A stretch of 58,671 bases of DNA, from the NCBI GenBank assembly GCA_027946365.1, contig JAPEUQ010000026.1, positions 1-58,671 on the forward strand, read 5' to 3'. A program made the position numbers and the translations under genes. The stretch is from Kalmusia sp. IMI 367209. Taxonomy: Eukaryota > Ascomycota > Dothideomycetes > Pleosporales > Didymosphaeriaceae. Below are positions 38,207-50,534 of the stretch, piece after piece. How positions within the stretch are numbered: position 1 is the stretch's first letter; every line of letters starts with the position of its first letter. The notes under the pieces were generated by a model. That model was given only the letters and a program-made list of their open reading frames with translations. It was not told the DNA's origin and ran no database searches.

Positions 38207-38442
38207 TATTACTTTTATAGAGAACGTGGTTACTGCTAGTATAAATATCCTACTAAACTAGTACTCATCTATAAAAACTATGGTATGGAAGGCTATATTA
38301 AGATAGACTATCCCATTATCACATATCTCTAATATGGTGAGTAAGGATATAAGTAGGGCGGCCTACCTAAGTAAAGGAAAGGAAACGTGCTAACTATAAG
38401 TACTATAGCTTAACTAGATACCCCTTAGGTGATTATACTATT
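38207..38442 (+). other. three mutated CCHC zinc knuckles
   Basis: Three consecutive motifs keep exact spacing of metal ligands while ligand codons TGT/TGC and CAT/CAC now read TAT/TAC. In living proteins such knuckles bind single-stranded nucleic acid. Knuckle 3 is read in a different frame from 1 and 2, so an indel lies between about 38,330 and 38,390. Confidence 0.72.
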
Positions 38443-40444
38443 AACCAGAATATTATAAAGCCTAAGACTAATAATAACGACCTAAACCTATATCCCTTAT
38501 ATAAATACTAGTAGAGCGCGTTATTAAGTCTTACTTACTCCCCTCTAAACGGCTTTATCTCTATCCTATTAAGTCCCACTCCTCTAGCCATAGGAGATAG
38601 CTAGAACGTTAAGTGGCCTATTAACGGTAATGCTATTACTAAGCTAATAGTAATTAGCTTTCTAGACTATAAGGGTCCCTTATTAGTATCTAATAACGTT
38701 CTAAGTTATCTATAAATAAGATTCTATCCGTTAAGCTTCGCACTAAGGTCTAAAAGTATTATATAACTTCTTATAATCTTTAGTTTAATGTTTCCTTTAC
38801 TACCCCTAAGAGTATTATAGACCTTATATATAGGTCCGCCATTACGTGGTTTACTATATAGAATATAATTAACCTTATTATTTATTATATCTATATTGGC
38901 GACCGCGAGAACGACGGATAAAAAAAGTAGAAGTAAGAATAAAAATAGAATATATATATAGATATAATTAGTCATCTCTTAAGCACTAGATAATACTAGT
39001 AGGCGATGAGTATCTACGCTTTTAATAAAGATAGTATACTCTACTATATTTAATTAACTTTTAATCCCGCGTCTAAAGATAATCTACTTAATAAATACTT
39101 TTATACTAATGATAACTTTAGTCCCTTCACCTATACTATCTATAAAATCTAAGACGCGCTACTTAAGGCGTCTATAGTATAACCTATCTCCATCCACTTC
39201 TTTATAGTCTAGGGCGCGTGGCTTCTAGAGTATATTTAAGATGTATAGATTAGCCTTACTATATAGTATACTAGTAATCCTCTTATTACTTGGTATCTAA
39301 ACTGTCGCCCGAACATCAGCTAGACATATAGCTAAATTCTAAGGAGTGGCCTATATATAAGCTCCCACCCCACTTATAGTTTAATAGCCTACTTAAGTAT
39401 ATTACTATATACTTTAACCACCTCATCATAAGCCTAGAAGATACCTAGAATCTACTTATAATTAAGACCTTAGTTTACCTTATTTAGTTTAAGGGGGGAG
39501 GTGACTAACTCTACCTTAACGTAATTAAGATACGTAATAAATTTAATCTACGCCCCAACTCTACCGCCCAAGTCAGCTTCCTAGGCTAGGACATAAGTAG
39601 TAAGACTAAGTAGAGGGTCTATATTATTAATAGACTATCCTTTATTTATAGCTATAACTATACTATCTTTCTCTTTTAGTCTTACGTTGGCGTAGGCTTC
39701 GCGGACGAGCCTAACTTTAAGAGATAGTATATTCTTAAGACTAAGAACTATACTAACTTAACTAACCTTAGCTATACTCTTAATAAGATGTGGGGCATTA
39801 AGTATTTTGTATAGAAGGAGACGTTAACGGCTAGTATTAAGGCTAAACTAAATATACTATATATTTTATAATAGTACTAGGATACCTTCCACCATAAGAT
39901 TTAGATGATCCTTAGCAATAACTTTAAGTAGACTAATAAAATAGACTACTTTACGATAGATATTACGCGTTATAATAAAGTAATAATATAGATAACCCTA
40001 AACTATGTCTATAACTTATTAGCTCTTAATAATAAACAGCGTGAGGATATATAAGTGCTAAGGAAGATGAAAGCTGGCGTAATGGTCTACCATAGACCTA
40101 GTAGTAAGGATAAGACGATAATTCTATACTATCTTATCCTCTATTAATACTAGGTATTAGGTACTATTTATCTATATATACTCTAGATTATATTACTACT
40201 TAACTATTAGCTAGACGATCTTACTAAGATGCTTTCTAAGCTACTTAAGTATAAGTACTAGGCTATAATTATTATAGATAAATCCCCTAATACTAGATTA
40301 TCCTCTAGCGTTATATATATAAGATAGAGGCCAAAATTTAGAAGTAGAAAGCCTAAAAGATATAAGAGGAGGTAGGTATTAACTATATTTTAGACTATTT
40401 TAACTATAACTCTATTGATCGCAGCGAAGACGGTAGTAAAGATA

Positions 40445-40910
40445 AATCTAATAATAAAAAGATAAGTAATATAAATAAGTCTAGTAATAAGGAGGTGAGT
40501 AATATAGATGAGCTTAGTAATAAAGGACGAGCGATATAGATAAGCTTAGTAATAAAAAGATAAGTAATATAGATAAGCCTAGTAATAAAAGATAAGTAAT
40601 ATAGATAAGCCTAGTAATAAAAAGGTGAATGATATAGATAAGTTTAGTAATAAAAAGATGAGTAATATAGATAAGCTTAGTAATAAGAAGATAAGTAATA
40701 TAGATAAGCCTAGTAATAAATAATAATATAATAATAAGAAGATAAGATAAATAAGCCTAGTAATAAAAAGATAAGTAATATAGATGAGACTAGTAATAAG
40801 AAGATGAGTAATATAGATAACCCTAAAGATGAGGATTTAACTAAGCTAATTAAGCCTACTAAGACGAAGACGACTAATATAGATAAGCCTAAGGATACTA
40901 ACCTACTTAT
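40445..40910 (+). repeat. 33-bp tandem repeats encoding SNKKISNIDKP-type units
   Basis: About 12-13 units of AGTAATAAAAAGATAAGTAA followed by TATAGATAAGCCT, with one or two shortened units, interrupt the helicase between the Walker A region and the later motifs. On the plus strand each unit is 11 residues. The minus-strand 74-codon open frame (40,710-40,934) is a shadow of this array. Confidence 0.88.
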
Positions 40911-42535
40911 TAATATAGAACTCGACCTAGTCACTAATAAGAATATATAGCTATAGGAGATCCTATCAACCGCGCGGTTTATCTATAACGTATATATAAA
41001 TAGCCGCTCCACCAGCCATAATAAGTATATAAGGAAGGTTAAGCTTTTAAAAGGATAATGGCTCCTTCACTTTATTAGTATACCTAACGCGTCTAGTGAG
41101 AGATATCCTATAGCCCACCTAGATTTATCACGGTATACTAAATTCCGTAATTAACTTAACATCTACGCCTAGGGCAAAGAGATAACCCTAGAAGATAAAT
41201 TTAACTTTAAGCTATACGTTAATCGCGCGATGGGACCTTATAAAGGAGGTAGATATTATACTTAAGTTTTATTATATTTTAACCTAACCTTACTTATATC
41301 TTTATAGCTAGGCTTAAGCTTATCATCACGACGAAGCCGGACGACCACTTAAACTAAATAGTCTATCTTTTTTACTATTCTCCCGCCCGCAGACCGGCGA
41401 CGATACGGACTAGATAATTATTAATAATTTAATATTTTAAGTCTTCTACGACGACATCTTATAGCCTAACCTAGAGATAACTAGAGGGAATATAGATTTA
41501 CCCTTTAAGACTTAATAGTCTACCTCCCTATTCTAGCGTTTAATAATATATAATATAAATAAGATTAAGTTTAATATATAACATCGCTACCTAAGTAATA
41601 TTATAAAGGTGATTAATACTATACTATTACTTAGTTAGATTTATACTAGCCCTAAGGTTGATGAGCTTCTATAGTGCGTATAAGCCAAAGAGGTAATTAG
41701 TTAACTTTTTTTTAAGACTAAGTACACGTCGACCGTATTCCTAGTAAAGAGGGGCGTGGTAGATAAGAATTCTATAACTTAATCCTTATATAATCTTAAG
41801 CTAATAAATCTATCTATCTAGACTACTTATTAGCTAGTCCTTATTAGTATTCTAGGCAGTTCTATAGCTATTAGAGCTAGTTATATATTTAAGGTCTATT
41901 AGATATATATAAGCTTATATAACATCACGCGGTACTTCGCCTCTATACCTCACCTTATCTAGTTTATCTAGTAGATACTTAATATCGTCGTATACACCAT
42001 TAATAGTATTTAAGGTAGTAAGGTTAACTATTTTATACTTAATATAGTCGTTTCTAGAAAGCTAGGCTTTATAACTAATATAGCTTAGATTCTACTTATA
42101 CTTAGTAGGGTTAAGGCCGCGTTATTTATTATTAGTAACCCTAAGGGCGTCAAAGAGTATTATTATAATAATAATTAAATACGCTAGTTCTATACTATTA
42201 CTTACTATAAGACTATAAAGTACTATACTAATAATAGCTTACTAATTAATATCGATCGGCTAGTAGATAAGCATAGTAAGCCCCTTTTAATCTAGTTCTT
42301 ATTAGGAGATGCTTAAGTATCTCTATACTAGGCGTGAGGAGTCTAACCCTATTACTATATATATTTATAATATTAACCACGACATCTCCGAACTTAATAA
42401 TGGCGATAAAGTAAAAGTTAATAATAAAAATAGAGATGGTCTATAGGCTAATTCTAGCTAGAATAGTAGTGGTGGTGGTAACTCTAGCTAGATAGACAAT
42501 ACTAATGACGGCTGGTAAAGTATATTAATATTAAG

Positions 42536-43600
42536 CTATATAGTAAGCATTGTAGGCTAGGGCTTTAAATAGAAGAGAGGACCTAAGTGGAAGGTCACTG
42601 TCCGTAGAGAGCTAGGAGAGATAGGAGCCATAATTTATTATATAGCTTATATATTAGGCTTTTGCGACTAGTAAAGCTTAGAATAGAAAGGAGTTACTTC
42701 CCTTTATGTTTATACACCTCTGCAGTCTGCAGGCAATAGGGAGAAAAGAAAAGGAAAAATTTAAAAAAAAAAAATTTAAAAAAAAAAAAAGATATAGATT
42801 TATAAGCCAAATCCTTCTACTCCTACTCCTAACCCACTATACTATATAGTATACTCCTATAACGTCTAGTGATACTATTCTTCTATAGTCTTAGACGAGA
42901 ACTTACTATACTATAGTATCTACTAATTCCTCTTTCCTACTACTAATCCCATTTTCTATACCATATACCCCTTAAGGATGATAAACGTGAATGGAGGATA
43001 TATAAGCTATAAAATATTTATAATATCTTATATAGTATTATTATACCTTCTCTAAGAATATATCTTCCTATAAGCCTAGCGTTTATGCTCTTTTAGTAGG
43101 GCGCTTATAATGGTAGTATCCTTAAGAATACTTAATCTATATTATAGACTAGCGTACTAATATAAAGACTTAATCTCTTATATTAAGGCTTTAAAGTCTT
43201 CCTAAATATACTAAATATTAATGGCTTTAGAGTATCTTAAGCCTAGAGTATAATATCTCCTTAAGCGTCTTTCCCTTCATTACTTATGTAGTCGAATTTA
43301 AATCCAAAGTAAAGCTATAGTAAATATCTTTTTAAAGGGGCCTATTACTAGATAGATTAATGGAAGTAAGATAATATTTATAAAGTGTAAGGCTCTTATC
43401 TAAAGTATAGGATAATGGATATCTTTTTAAAATACCCCACAAGCGTATTAATCACGTAATAAAGACTAGTTAATACTTATTACTTCTTTATAAGAATATA
43501 CTTTACTCCTACCTTAAGTCTATATAATATAGCGTACGTCTTTAGCTCCTTATTACCTTCTTTAAAGATCTCTACTAACGAACTCCTAATAACGTCCGTC
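42536..43600. other. degraded sequence with A-tracts
   Basis: Two runs of about 12 A separated by TTT lie at 42,760-42,791, directly downstream of the helicase pseudogene. They may be a 3' poly(A) trace or simple sequence. From about 43,150 to 43,600 a minus-strand reading (LVGYFKKISIILYF, LLQLYFGFKFDYISNEGKDA) runs into the repeated fragment at 43.64 kb. The family was not recognised. Confidence 0.4.
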
Positions 43601-43639
43601 TAAATTTCTTAAAAAGTTAATTAAAATAGATTTTATACT

Positions 43640-43935
43640 ACTAGATAACTTTTTACTCTATACTTTCTATCTTACCAGTTCCTCGAAATCCTTATAAACT
43701 AACTTAAGCCCATTAATTAATATTATACCTAGGATAAATAGGGTCCTTAAGGCGTCGTCTTAAAAGTTCCACCTATTTATAAGTCTAAGAGGGTAGTATT
43801 TAGTAAGCGTCTATATCTTTTCATTCTTACTAATATATTTAAAAGCTTATAACCTCTCTATAACTATACGACTAACGACCTCGCCGTTGAGAGTTAGTAG
43901 AAATAAACCCTCATCCTTATTATTAATTATAAATC
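43640..43935 (-). repeat. duplicated coding fragment, copy 1
   Basis: On the minus strand this reads FIINNKDEGLFLLTLNGEVV, SRIVIERL, KYYPLRLINRWNF*DDALRT, then GLKLVYKDFEEL. A related copy lies at 53,465-53,740 in the same orientation. The landmark TAAAAGTTCCACCTATTTATAAGTC is shared. The product is unidentified. The open character without TAG in key stretches suggests a real protein ancestor. Confidence 0.65.
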
Positions 43936-44638
43936 TTAATTTATGGTACCTACTTAGGATTAATATATATTATAAGATATATCCTAATCTTCTATATAGA
44001 TGAACTAGTTAGTTAAACACATCCATTACTATATAAAATCTTAAAGCTAAGTACGTCTTCATCTTAGTTCTATATAGCGGTCTCAGCGGTCTCTAGATTA
44101 AATATATAAATAATATTCTTATTATTAATTATAGTCCTTAGGTCTATACTATTAGATTAGATTATATTAATTAGGGCGCTAGAACTATAGTATCTACTAG
44201 ACATCTAGTCACATCATGTGACTCCTAGTGTGAAAAAGCACCCTACGGTCCCCTTTTTCTAAGAATATTAATAGGGACATTATAGGAGGCGTATTATGGG
44301 TAGTTTAGTTTAGATCCTTAGTTTTATATAAAAATTATATATAACCTTAGTAAATTAGATCTATATATACTTTACCATAGACGTTAATAAAGTATTAAAA
44401 AGTTAATTATTAAAGTTTATAAAGATACTACTATAGAAACTACTAAGCTAGTTATATAGTATTTTTAGTAGATACCGGAGTCACTTCTATTAATATCTAT
44501 CTCTAGTATTATTAATTAAAGCCTCTTATATCTATCTAGAATCTTTTATAGTTTACTCTAGTCTATGGTAAACTTTAATACGCTATAATAGACTTTAATA
44601 CTCTATATTAAACTTCCGTGTATAGGTCCCAGTAGAAC

Positions 44639-45115
44639 GCCTAAGGAGGCCATCTAGACTAAGGATTAGTATAAGGTTATAGACATTATGGATAACCTTA
44701 ATGTATAGGACTTAGTGAAATACGCCTAAGGAGGCCATCTAGATTAAGAATTAGCGTAAGGTTATAGACATTTAGATAATCTTTAACGTATAGGGCTTAG
44801 TGAAACGCCTAAGGAGGCCATCTAGCTAAGGATTAGTATAAAATTATAGATATTATAGATAACCTTTAACGTATAGGGCTTAGCGGAACACCTAAGGAGG
44901 CCATCTAGACTAAGAATTAGTATAAGGTTATAGATATTATAGATAACCTTTAACGTATAGGGCTTAGTAGAACGCCTAAGGAGGTCACCCTAGACTAAGG
45001 ATTAGCATAAGGTTATAGATATTACGGATAACCTTAAACGTATAGATCCTAGCGGTATAGCTAAGGAGGCCATCTAGACTAAGGATTAGCGTAAGGTTAT
45101 AGATATTACGGACTT
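44639..45115 (+). repeat. 84-bp minisatellite, six units
   Basis: Units start CGCCTAAGGAGGCCATCTAG at 44,639, 44,723, 44,806, 44,889, 44,973 and 45,058 (periods 83-85), followed by ACTAAGGATTAG, ATAAGGTTATAGA and AACGTATAGGGCTTAG. Units differ mainly by C/T and G/A changes, as if amplified and then RIPped. It is embedded in LTR-like sequence and I see no coding potential. Confidence 0.93.
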
Positions 45116-46930
45116 ATATGGCTGGTTATTTAGCTATACTAGGATTCCCTATCTTTACTAGGAATTATAATTAAAATTAGTGAAGTTTCCGACTGAGAGC
45201 TAGCCTATATAAGATATTACTAGATAAAGTATTAATATTTTAGTTAAAAACTTTATCTACTTTATTTAATATCTTAACTATCTATACGCTTAGCTATAGT
45301 TCTAGGTTAGATAATAACGGTTCCGGCCAAGGCTTTAGATTATTCTTAAGTTAGATGGTACGTGTTAATATTAAATTAGTAAGTTGGTTTAGGATATATA
45401 TATACACTAAGTATTTCTACTATTTATTAGACCGTATAGACTGGTCGCGCGTAGTCTATAAAAAGTACTAGTAGTATATAACTCTCTCTTATAATCTACG
45501 ATAGTCTTCTTGAGTTAATAATAAACTACTTAGCTAGGGATAACTTATCTAAAAGCGTTCTACTTAGGTCTAATTTAGATCTTAATTTACTACCATAATT
45601 ATATACGGCTTAGTTAGGTTAATGTTATGGGCGATCTAATATAATTTTAATAGAATAAATAGTCTATTATAATGTTATATAGAGGGATGAATCCTTAGTC
45701 CTTATTTAAGACGTCTAAGCTCTCTATTAAGGGGGTATTTAGGATGTTAGGCTCCTCATCCAAAACGTCTATAGTATCTAACCCTAGCTCCTCTTTAGAA
45801 ATTATCTTATTTCTCTACTCCTTCTACGCTTCGGCCACTTTAACTAGGATATAATATATTAGTATAGGGTAGCTTAGTCCCTTTAAGGAGTAACGGTTCC
45901 ATACTTCTATAGACTATATTAAAGGACTTACTAGGGACTATATTACCGAAACTGGCCTAGTGCTATATAGATAGAGACTATATATAGTAGTACTTCTTAA
46001 TTAATAGTTAAAAAGAAGCGCCGACTAATAAGTAGAAAGATCCTATATATTTATAGTAAAATATGTTAAGTCTTTTCTAAGTTAATATATTTAATTAAAT
46101 ATATGAGCTCAACTAGTAGCTATTAATAACTATAACCTCTCTCAGTCTACTTGCTTAGGAAGTAGATATAAAGCTTAAGGTACTATAGTAGTAAAGTTAT
46201 CACTACCTTATATTAAAAATAGGGGTAGTGTAGAGGGCTAAGAATATCTTTTATCTTAAACTAGTTAATGCTATTTAGGATGGTGTAATCACAGCAAAGT
46301 AGAAAAAACGCCTAGATAATATTTTATATATATAGAATCTAGAGGTTATGGTTAGAGTGAACTATAAGACTAGTACTTTTAACTTATATACCTAATATAG
46401 GAGTCGTCTATAATATATTAATAATAACTAAGGGTTAATAACTACTATATACTAGTTCCTTATAGAGGTTAATGATTCTGGGTGAATCTTCTAGCGTAGT
46501 ATAAATACTAGATCTATAAATATAACTTAGATTAGCGTTTACTAAGTATAAGCTATATAATCCTTACTAAGGGTGGGAGTTTATATTAAGACTATCCTAG
46601 GCGAGTCGGGTTACTATACTAGGTAAGATAAATAGCCTATTATATTCCTTTAGATTAAGTAAATCTATTAGGGACTGCTATAGTCTATAATAATCTCCCT
46701 AGTCTATAGTAAGCTTTTATAGTGATTAAGGGACTTCCCTAGTCTATAATAAACTCCTAGGGTACTATTAACTCCTAAATATCCTTCTACGTAGAGAAAT
46801 ATAATACGGCGGTCCTAAGCTAGATCCTAAATATATTTATCTAGACTAGATGACTTCCTCGTTGGATAGAGCCATACGACATCCTTAATAAGCTTATATT
46901 CTAACTCTAGATAAAGATAAGGAGAAGGAA
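45116..46930. other. LTR-like mosaic without recognisable gene
   Basis: Contains the CTATAGTCTATAATAATCTCC and TTCCCTAGTCTATAATAAACTC motifs at about 46,680-46,760 and AACTAGGATATAATATATTAGTATAGG at about 45,840, which recurs at about 48,990. No reverse transcriptase, integrase or protease motif was found by reading either strand. Confidence 0.4.
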
Positions 46931-46949
46931 CTAAATATAGAATTGAAAA

Positions 46950-47042
46950 AATAATAAAAAAAAAAAAAAAAAGAAGAAGAAGAAGAAGAAGAAGAAGAAG
47001 AAGAAGAAGAAGAAGAAGAAGAAGAAGAAGAAGAAGAAGCGT
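46950..47042. repeat. poly(A) followed by GAA microsatellite
   Basis: A run of A from about 46,957 to 46,969, then (GAA)n to about 47,039. The minus-strand 93-codon open frame across it (46,827-47,108) is poly-Leu/Phe generated by the repeat and is not a gene. Confidence 0.95.
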
Positions 47043-47689
47043 AAGGAAGGGAGGAGACGAGGAACTAAGGATGAGAAAAATAAAAAAGTATCTAGTATAA
47101 TTAAACACTAATAGGGCCCTTTCTTAATAAGAAATCCTCTTTATCTTTATCTTTACCCCTATAACCTCCGCCTCATGGTATTATTAGTCTACTATAACCC
47201 TAAACTCCCCTATACTACCTCTTATAAGACGTGTAACTATAAATAGGTAGATTATAATATATTATACTCTAGTAGTATTCTATATACGTATGCCTAACGT
47301 CGCCCTAAATATTAGACTTATATAAGCGACATGCCCACCCCAGGCGTTTATAGTAAGAGTAGGGAGAATCTTTAACCTTACTAAACGCCTCTCTACTAAT
47401 TAGATTATAGTGAGTGAGAATCTTTACCCTTATCTACTTCTACCTAAAGTAAATATACCAGCTTATATAATTTATTAGGGCTTTCTACTACTCTAAATAT
47501 TTCTCCAAAGGGCCAGCCGGTTAAATTAGTATAAGGAGGGCTTATCTATATAGGTAACCGCGCTTTCTTAATAATCTATAACTTATCCTTAGTATACTAG
47601 CATATCTATATCTGTAGTATACTTACGGCTTAGTAGTAATATCTATATCTATCTACGCATTCTCATCGGCGGGAACGGTGGGGGTGGTA

Positions 47690-48110
47690 AAGATAATAAT
47701 AATAGTAATAGTAATAGTAGTAATAGTAATACTAGTCTCTCTAAACTAAGAGAGCGTTAGGAGTGAGTGAGGCTCCTAACGCGGGGGTGAGTCTAGGACG
47801 TCCTAAATGCCTATATATGGTTAGTTAGATCCTCTACTCTATTATCTAGATTTAAGAATATAAAGACTATATATACTTTACTCTCTAGACTATCTACTTA
47901 TTAGGATCATCTTTACTAGCCTATATAGTATTTCTACTATATAGGCCGGCCAACCGTCCGCCTAAAAGCGGGTGTAGACGGTAAAAAGATATAAATAGTA
48001 GTAATAATAATAATAGTAGTAAGGATAGATTCTTAAGAGGTATTATTAATAGTAGTGGTGGTGGTGGTGGCGGCGGTAGTAATAATAATAATAAAATAAA
48101 CCTTATTTAC
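47690..48110. repeat. AATAGT and GGTGGCGGC microsatellite cluster
   Basis: Simple repeats lie at 47,692-47,737 (AATAGTAATAGT), 47,995-48,030 (AGTAATAAT) and 48,053-48,095 (GTGGTGG to GGCGGCGG to AATAATAAT). A hyphenated palindrome GTGAGGCTCCTAAC/GTTAGGAG is near 47,755-47,780. The surrounding 47,110-48,650 holds no recognised frame. Confidence 0.75.
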
Positions 48111-48649
48111 TAAAGGATAAAAGTAAATAGTTTAAATATATATTTTAGATATATAGAATATAGAGTATTTTATTATCTATTACAATAACTATTCGCACGC
48201 GCTACCTTATATAGAAGGTATATCTATAATATTATCTATAGATAGCGTCTCCGCCGGAAATATTATCATTTAAATCTAAATTTTAGCTAGAGACTATAAC
48301 GCCCTATTTAGTAGTATAGGACTTCCTGCCTTAATTGGAAACTGTGATAAAGATGTTTAAAGTTTTTAATTAAAAGATTATTTATATTAGGTATTACTAG
48401 GTAGATACTAAGCCTAGGCTGGAAACGTTATCCTTTTAAGCTTACGCCTTAACTCTATATTATTTCGGCCGGAAACTTTGTCTATTAACCCTAATATATA
48501 GGTGTCTATTAAGTTGAACGGTGTCGTTAGCGTTAAATTAGATATATACTAATATAGAAATATTAAGTAAAGAGTATAAATGTTTATATTAAGCCTTTAC
48601 CACGATCTAAACCTAGTAAACTAGATATATCTATATTTATAAAGAGCCT

Positions 48650-49060
48650 AGTAGCGTAGAACACACCCTTTATAATCTATAATAAGTCTCTATGGTTAGT
48701 AATAAACTTCCCTAGTAGTAGTAAGCTTTAATATCTCTTACCTAGTTCTAATTTGGTTCCTAATTTAACGCCAAAAACGTATATAAATAAAGTAGATAAG
48801 TGAGTTAAGATTATAATAATGAGTAGCTAAGGTAGTATACTATAGACTTTTATACGCTATGGGATCCTTCCCTAGTCTATAGTAAACGTCTAGAGTACTA
48901 TAATAAAGGGCCCACCACGCCGTCCACCCCTCTATTACCTAGTTAGTAAGGATGGTTCTAAATAATTAATGAGCGTATATATAAGCTTTAACTAAGATAT
49001 AATATATTAGTATATGGTGACTCCATATCTTTAGTAGGTAGTATACCTATATTATCATCG
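48650..49060. repeat. LTR-like fragment 3
   Basis: CCTTTATAATCTATAATAAG, TTCCCTAGTCTATAGTAAACG and AGATATAATATATTAGTATATGG are shared with 45.84, 46.7 and 55.1-55.4 kb. No ends were fixed. 49,060-49,860 adds nothing recognisable except a less AT-rich patch at about 49,260-49,320. Confidence 0.4.
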
Positions 49061-49859
49061 ACTACGTTTAGTAACTTAATGGATACTATAGTACTAAAGC
49101 TGGTCCACTACTACATAGGTAGGAGTACGCGTGGTAAACTTAAATGGATGATAATGAGGACGGTAGTACTAGACCTAAATCTAATTCTAATACTATATAG
49201 ATTAAACTATTTATAATAATACTCCTTAATCGTCTTTCTTTAGAAGGGATGACTATAGCCTAAGCTGGGCGCCTTTATGGCTATGGGTCGGCCTTATGGC
49301 AACCCGGTAATGGTGACGTCTAGAATTTAAATATTAATAAGCCTCGTGAGTTATAGAAGGCGGCGTCTAGATAAGAAGATAAGTAGTAGATTTCATTTTA
49401 ACTAATTTCTTAATATTAATATAGGGAGTAGCTAGGTTCGATGGCGTCTCTATGTTAAAAAATAAAAGTAGAGTGGTATATCTTTTATAATAGAAGTCTA
49501 TATTTTTATTTAGTACTTATATAGCACCTTCCGCTAATGCGGTAGATAAAGGTAGTAAAATAATCCTAGATATTCTAGGAAGATACTAACTAACGTATTA
49601 GATCGTATAAGGGAGAAATTCCATAGCCTCTTACCCTATACTAACCCTACACCAACCCTAGCCCCTTTTATTAAGAGGGCTAGTACTAGTTATTATATAA
49701 GAAGAATAGATACTAAATTAAGATTGGGCCAGTCAGACCCACTAAGACTATAGTAAATCTCTATAATTTTAGATAGACTTAGGTAGGCCACCATAAACAT
49801 CTCTAATCTATGATAGACTCCCCTATATAGGATGATTAGCTTATACGCTAGTTGTGAGA

Positions 49860-50060
49860 CTTAAGCTTTAGTTTTACTATAATTTCATACCAAGATTATG
49901 CCCAGACTAAATAGGTCCTAAGTTAATATGGTAGGTGAGTTACATTAATATAATAAATAGGTTAGACGACCTACGGTCCACATTTATAGTCTATAAAAGA
50001 ACTCTTCTAGTCTTAGTTAGATTTCTCTAGTCTAGGATAAACTTCCTATTATATAATATA
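49860..50060 (+). repeat. LTR-like fragment 4
   Basis: AAGATTATGCCCAGACTAAA, then GTCCTAAGTTAATATGGTAGG and TTCTAGTCTTAGTTAG, the same order as at 15,775, 25,820 and 55,535. It lies just upstream of the short direct repeat at 50,045. Confidence 0.5.
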
Positions 50061-50160
50061 ATATACTTTAATATATATATATAGATCTAGTAGGCATTAT
50101 AGCTCTAGCGCCCCAATTAATATTATACAATCTAAAGAACCACCCTACTTAATATTAATA
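50045..50160 (+). repeat. direct repeat flanking unidentified pseudogene, left copy
   Basis: TATATAGATCTAGTAGGCA then ATAGCTCTAGC(G/T)CCCCAA, TATACAATCTAAAGAAC and CTACTTAATA. The same strand and order are found at 52,895-53,010, 2.85 kb downstream. The two bracket the pseudogene at 50.8-52.6 kb and could be fragments of terminal repeats. Confidence 0.7.
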
Positions 50161-50534
50161 GCTGAGCTAAAAAAGATCTAGTCCCCCTAATAGACGTCCT
50201 ATTAAAATTACCTTTACTATTAATAGTCTATAGAACCTATAAAGGCCTCGCCGGGCGTAATAATATAAACCCTTTCCTAAAGTATAATATCTAGTAGTTT
50301 TTTATATATACTTTAGTTATTATAATTAATAATCTCAACCTATTAGTATAAAGATATTTTTATTTAAATTAATATATTCGCCCCTATAACTTTAGCACGT
50401 CATGCTATAATATACCTCTACGTTTAGTAGTATTATAACTATAACTTACCCTACCGGCGGCAGCGCTGGAGCGTACTTACTAAATAGATATTAAGAAACT
50501 CTCACCTGGCCTTTATATACTATGAATTGGTCCA

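Larger units (their letters stand above)
37950..42535 (+). pseudogene. CCHC zinc-knuckle plus UPF1/DNA2/NAM7-type SF1 helicase, RIP-degraded
   Basis: The reading starts at an ATG opening 82 clean codons (37,950-38,198). Three retrovirus-type zinc knuckles follow with perfect C-x2-C-x4-H-x4-C spacing but Tyr in place of nearly every Cys and His: YYFYRERGYCQYKYP-like at 38,207-38,248, YKNYGMEGYIKIDYP at about 38,270-38,315, and YKYYSLTRYPLGDY at about 38,400-38,440. After a long middle region comes the helicase core. LLALNNKQRED at about 40,010-40,050 is the Q-type motif, and YHRPSSKDKTIL at 40,088-40,120 is a ruined Walker A (family GPPGTGKT). Then follow an Asn/Lys-rich repeat insert and motifs V-VI TINSI*GSKVNYFILNIVVS and GFITNIA*ILLILSRVKAAL at about 41,996-42,140. 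A Gly/Ser/Asn-rich tail ends near TAA 42,518. The RNA/DNA helicase assignment is firm. The element or gene it came from is unknown. Confidence 0.82.

Noticed and set aside
38724..38975. 83-codon minus-strand frame with hydrophobic start
   Set aside because: Antisense to the middle region of the helicase pseudogene, which reads well on the plus strand here.
40710..40934. 74-codon minus-strand Leu/Ile/Val-rich frame
   Set aside because: Antisense shadow of the 33-bp repeats in the helicase pseudogene.
43150..43935. Starship captain (DUF3435 tyrosine recombinase)
   Set aside because: Considered because of the unknown cargo-like genes, but none of the R...HxxR...Y recombinase motifs could be read here or elsewhere in the window.
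46827..47108. 93-codon minus-strand poly-Leu frame
   Set aside because: Poly(A) and GAA microsatellite translated.
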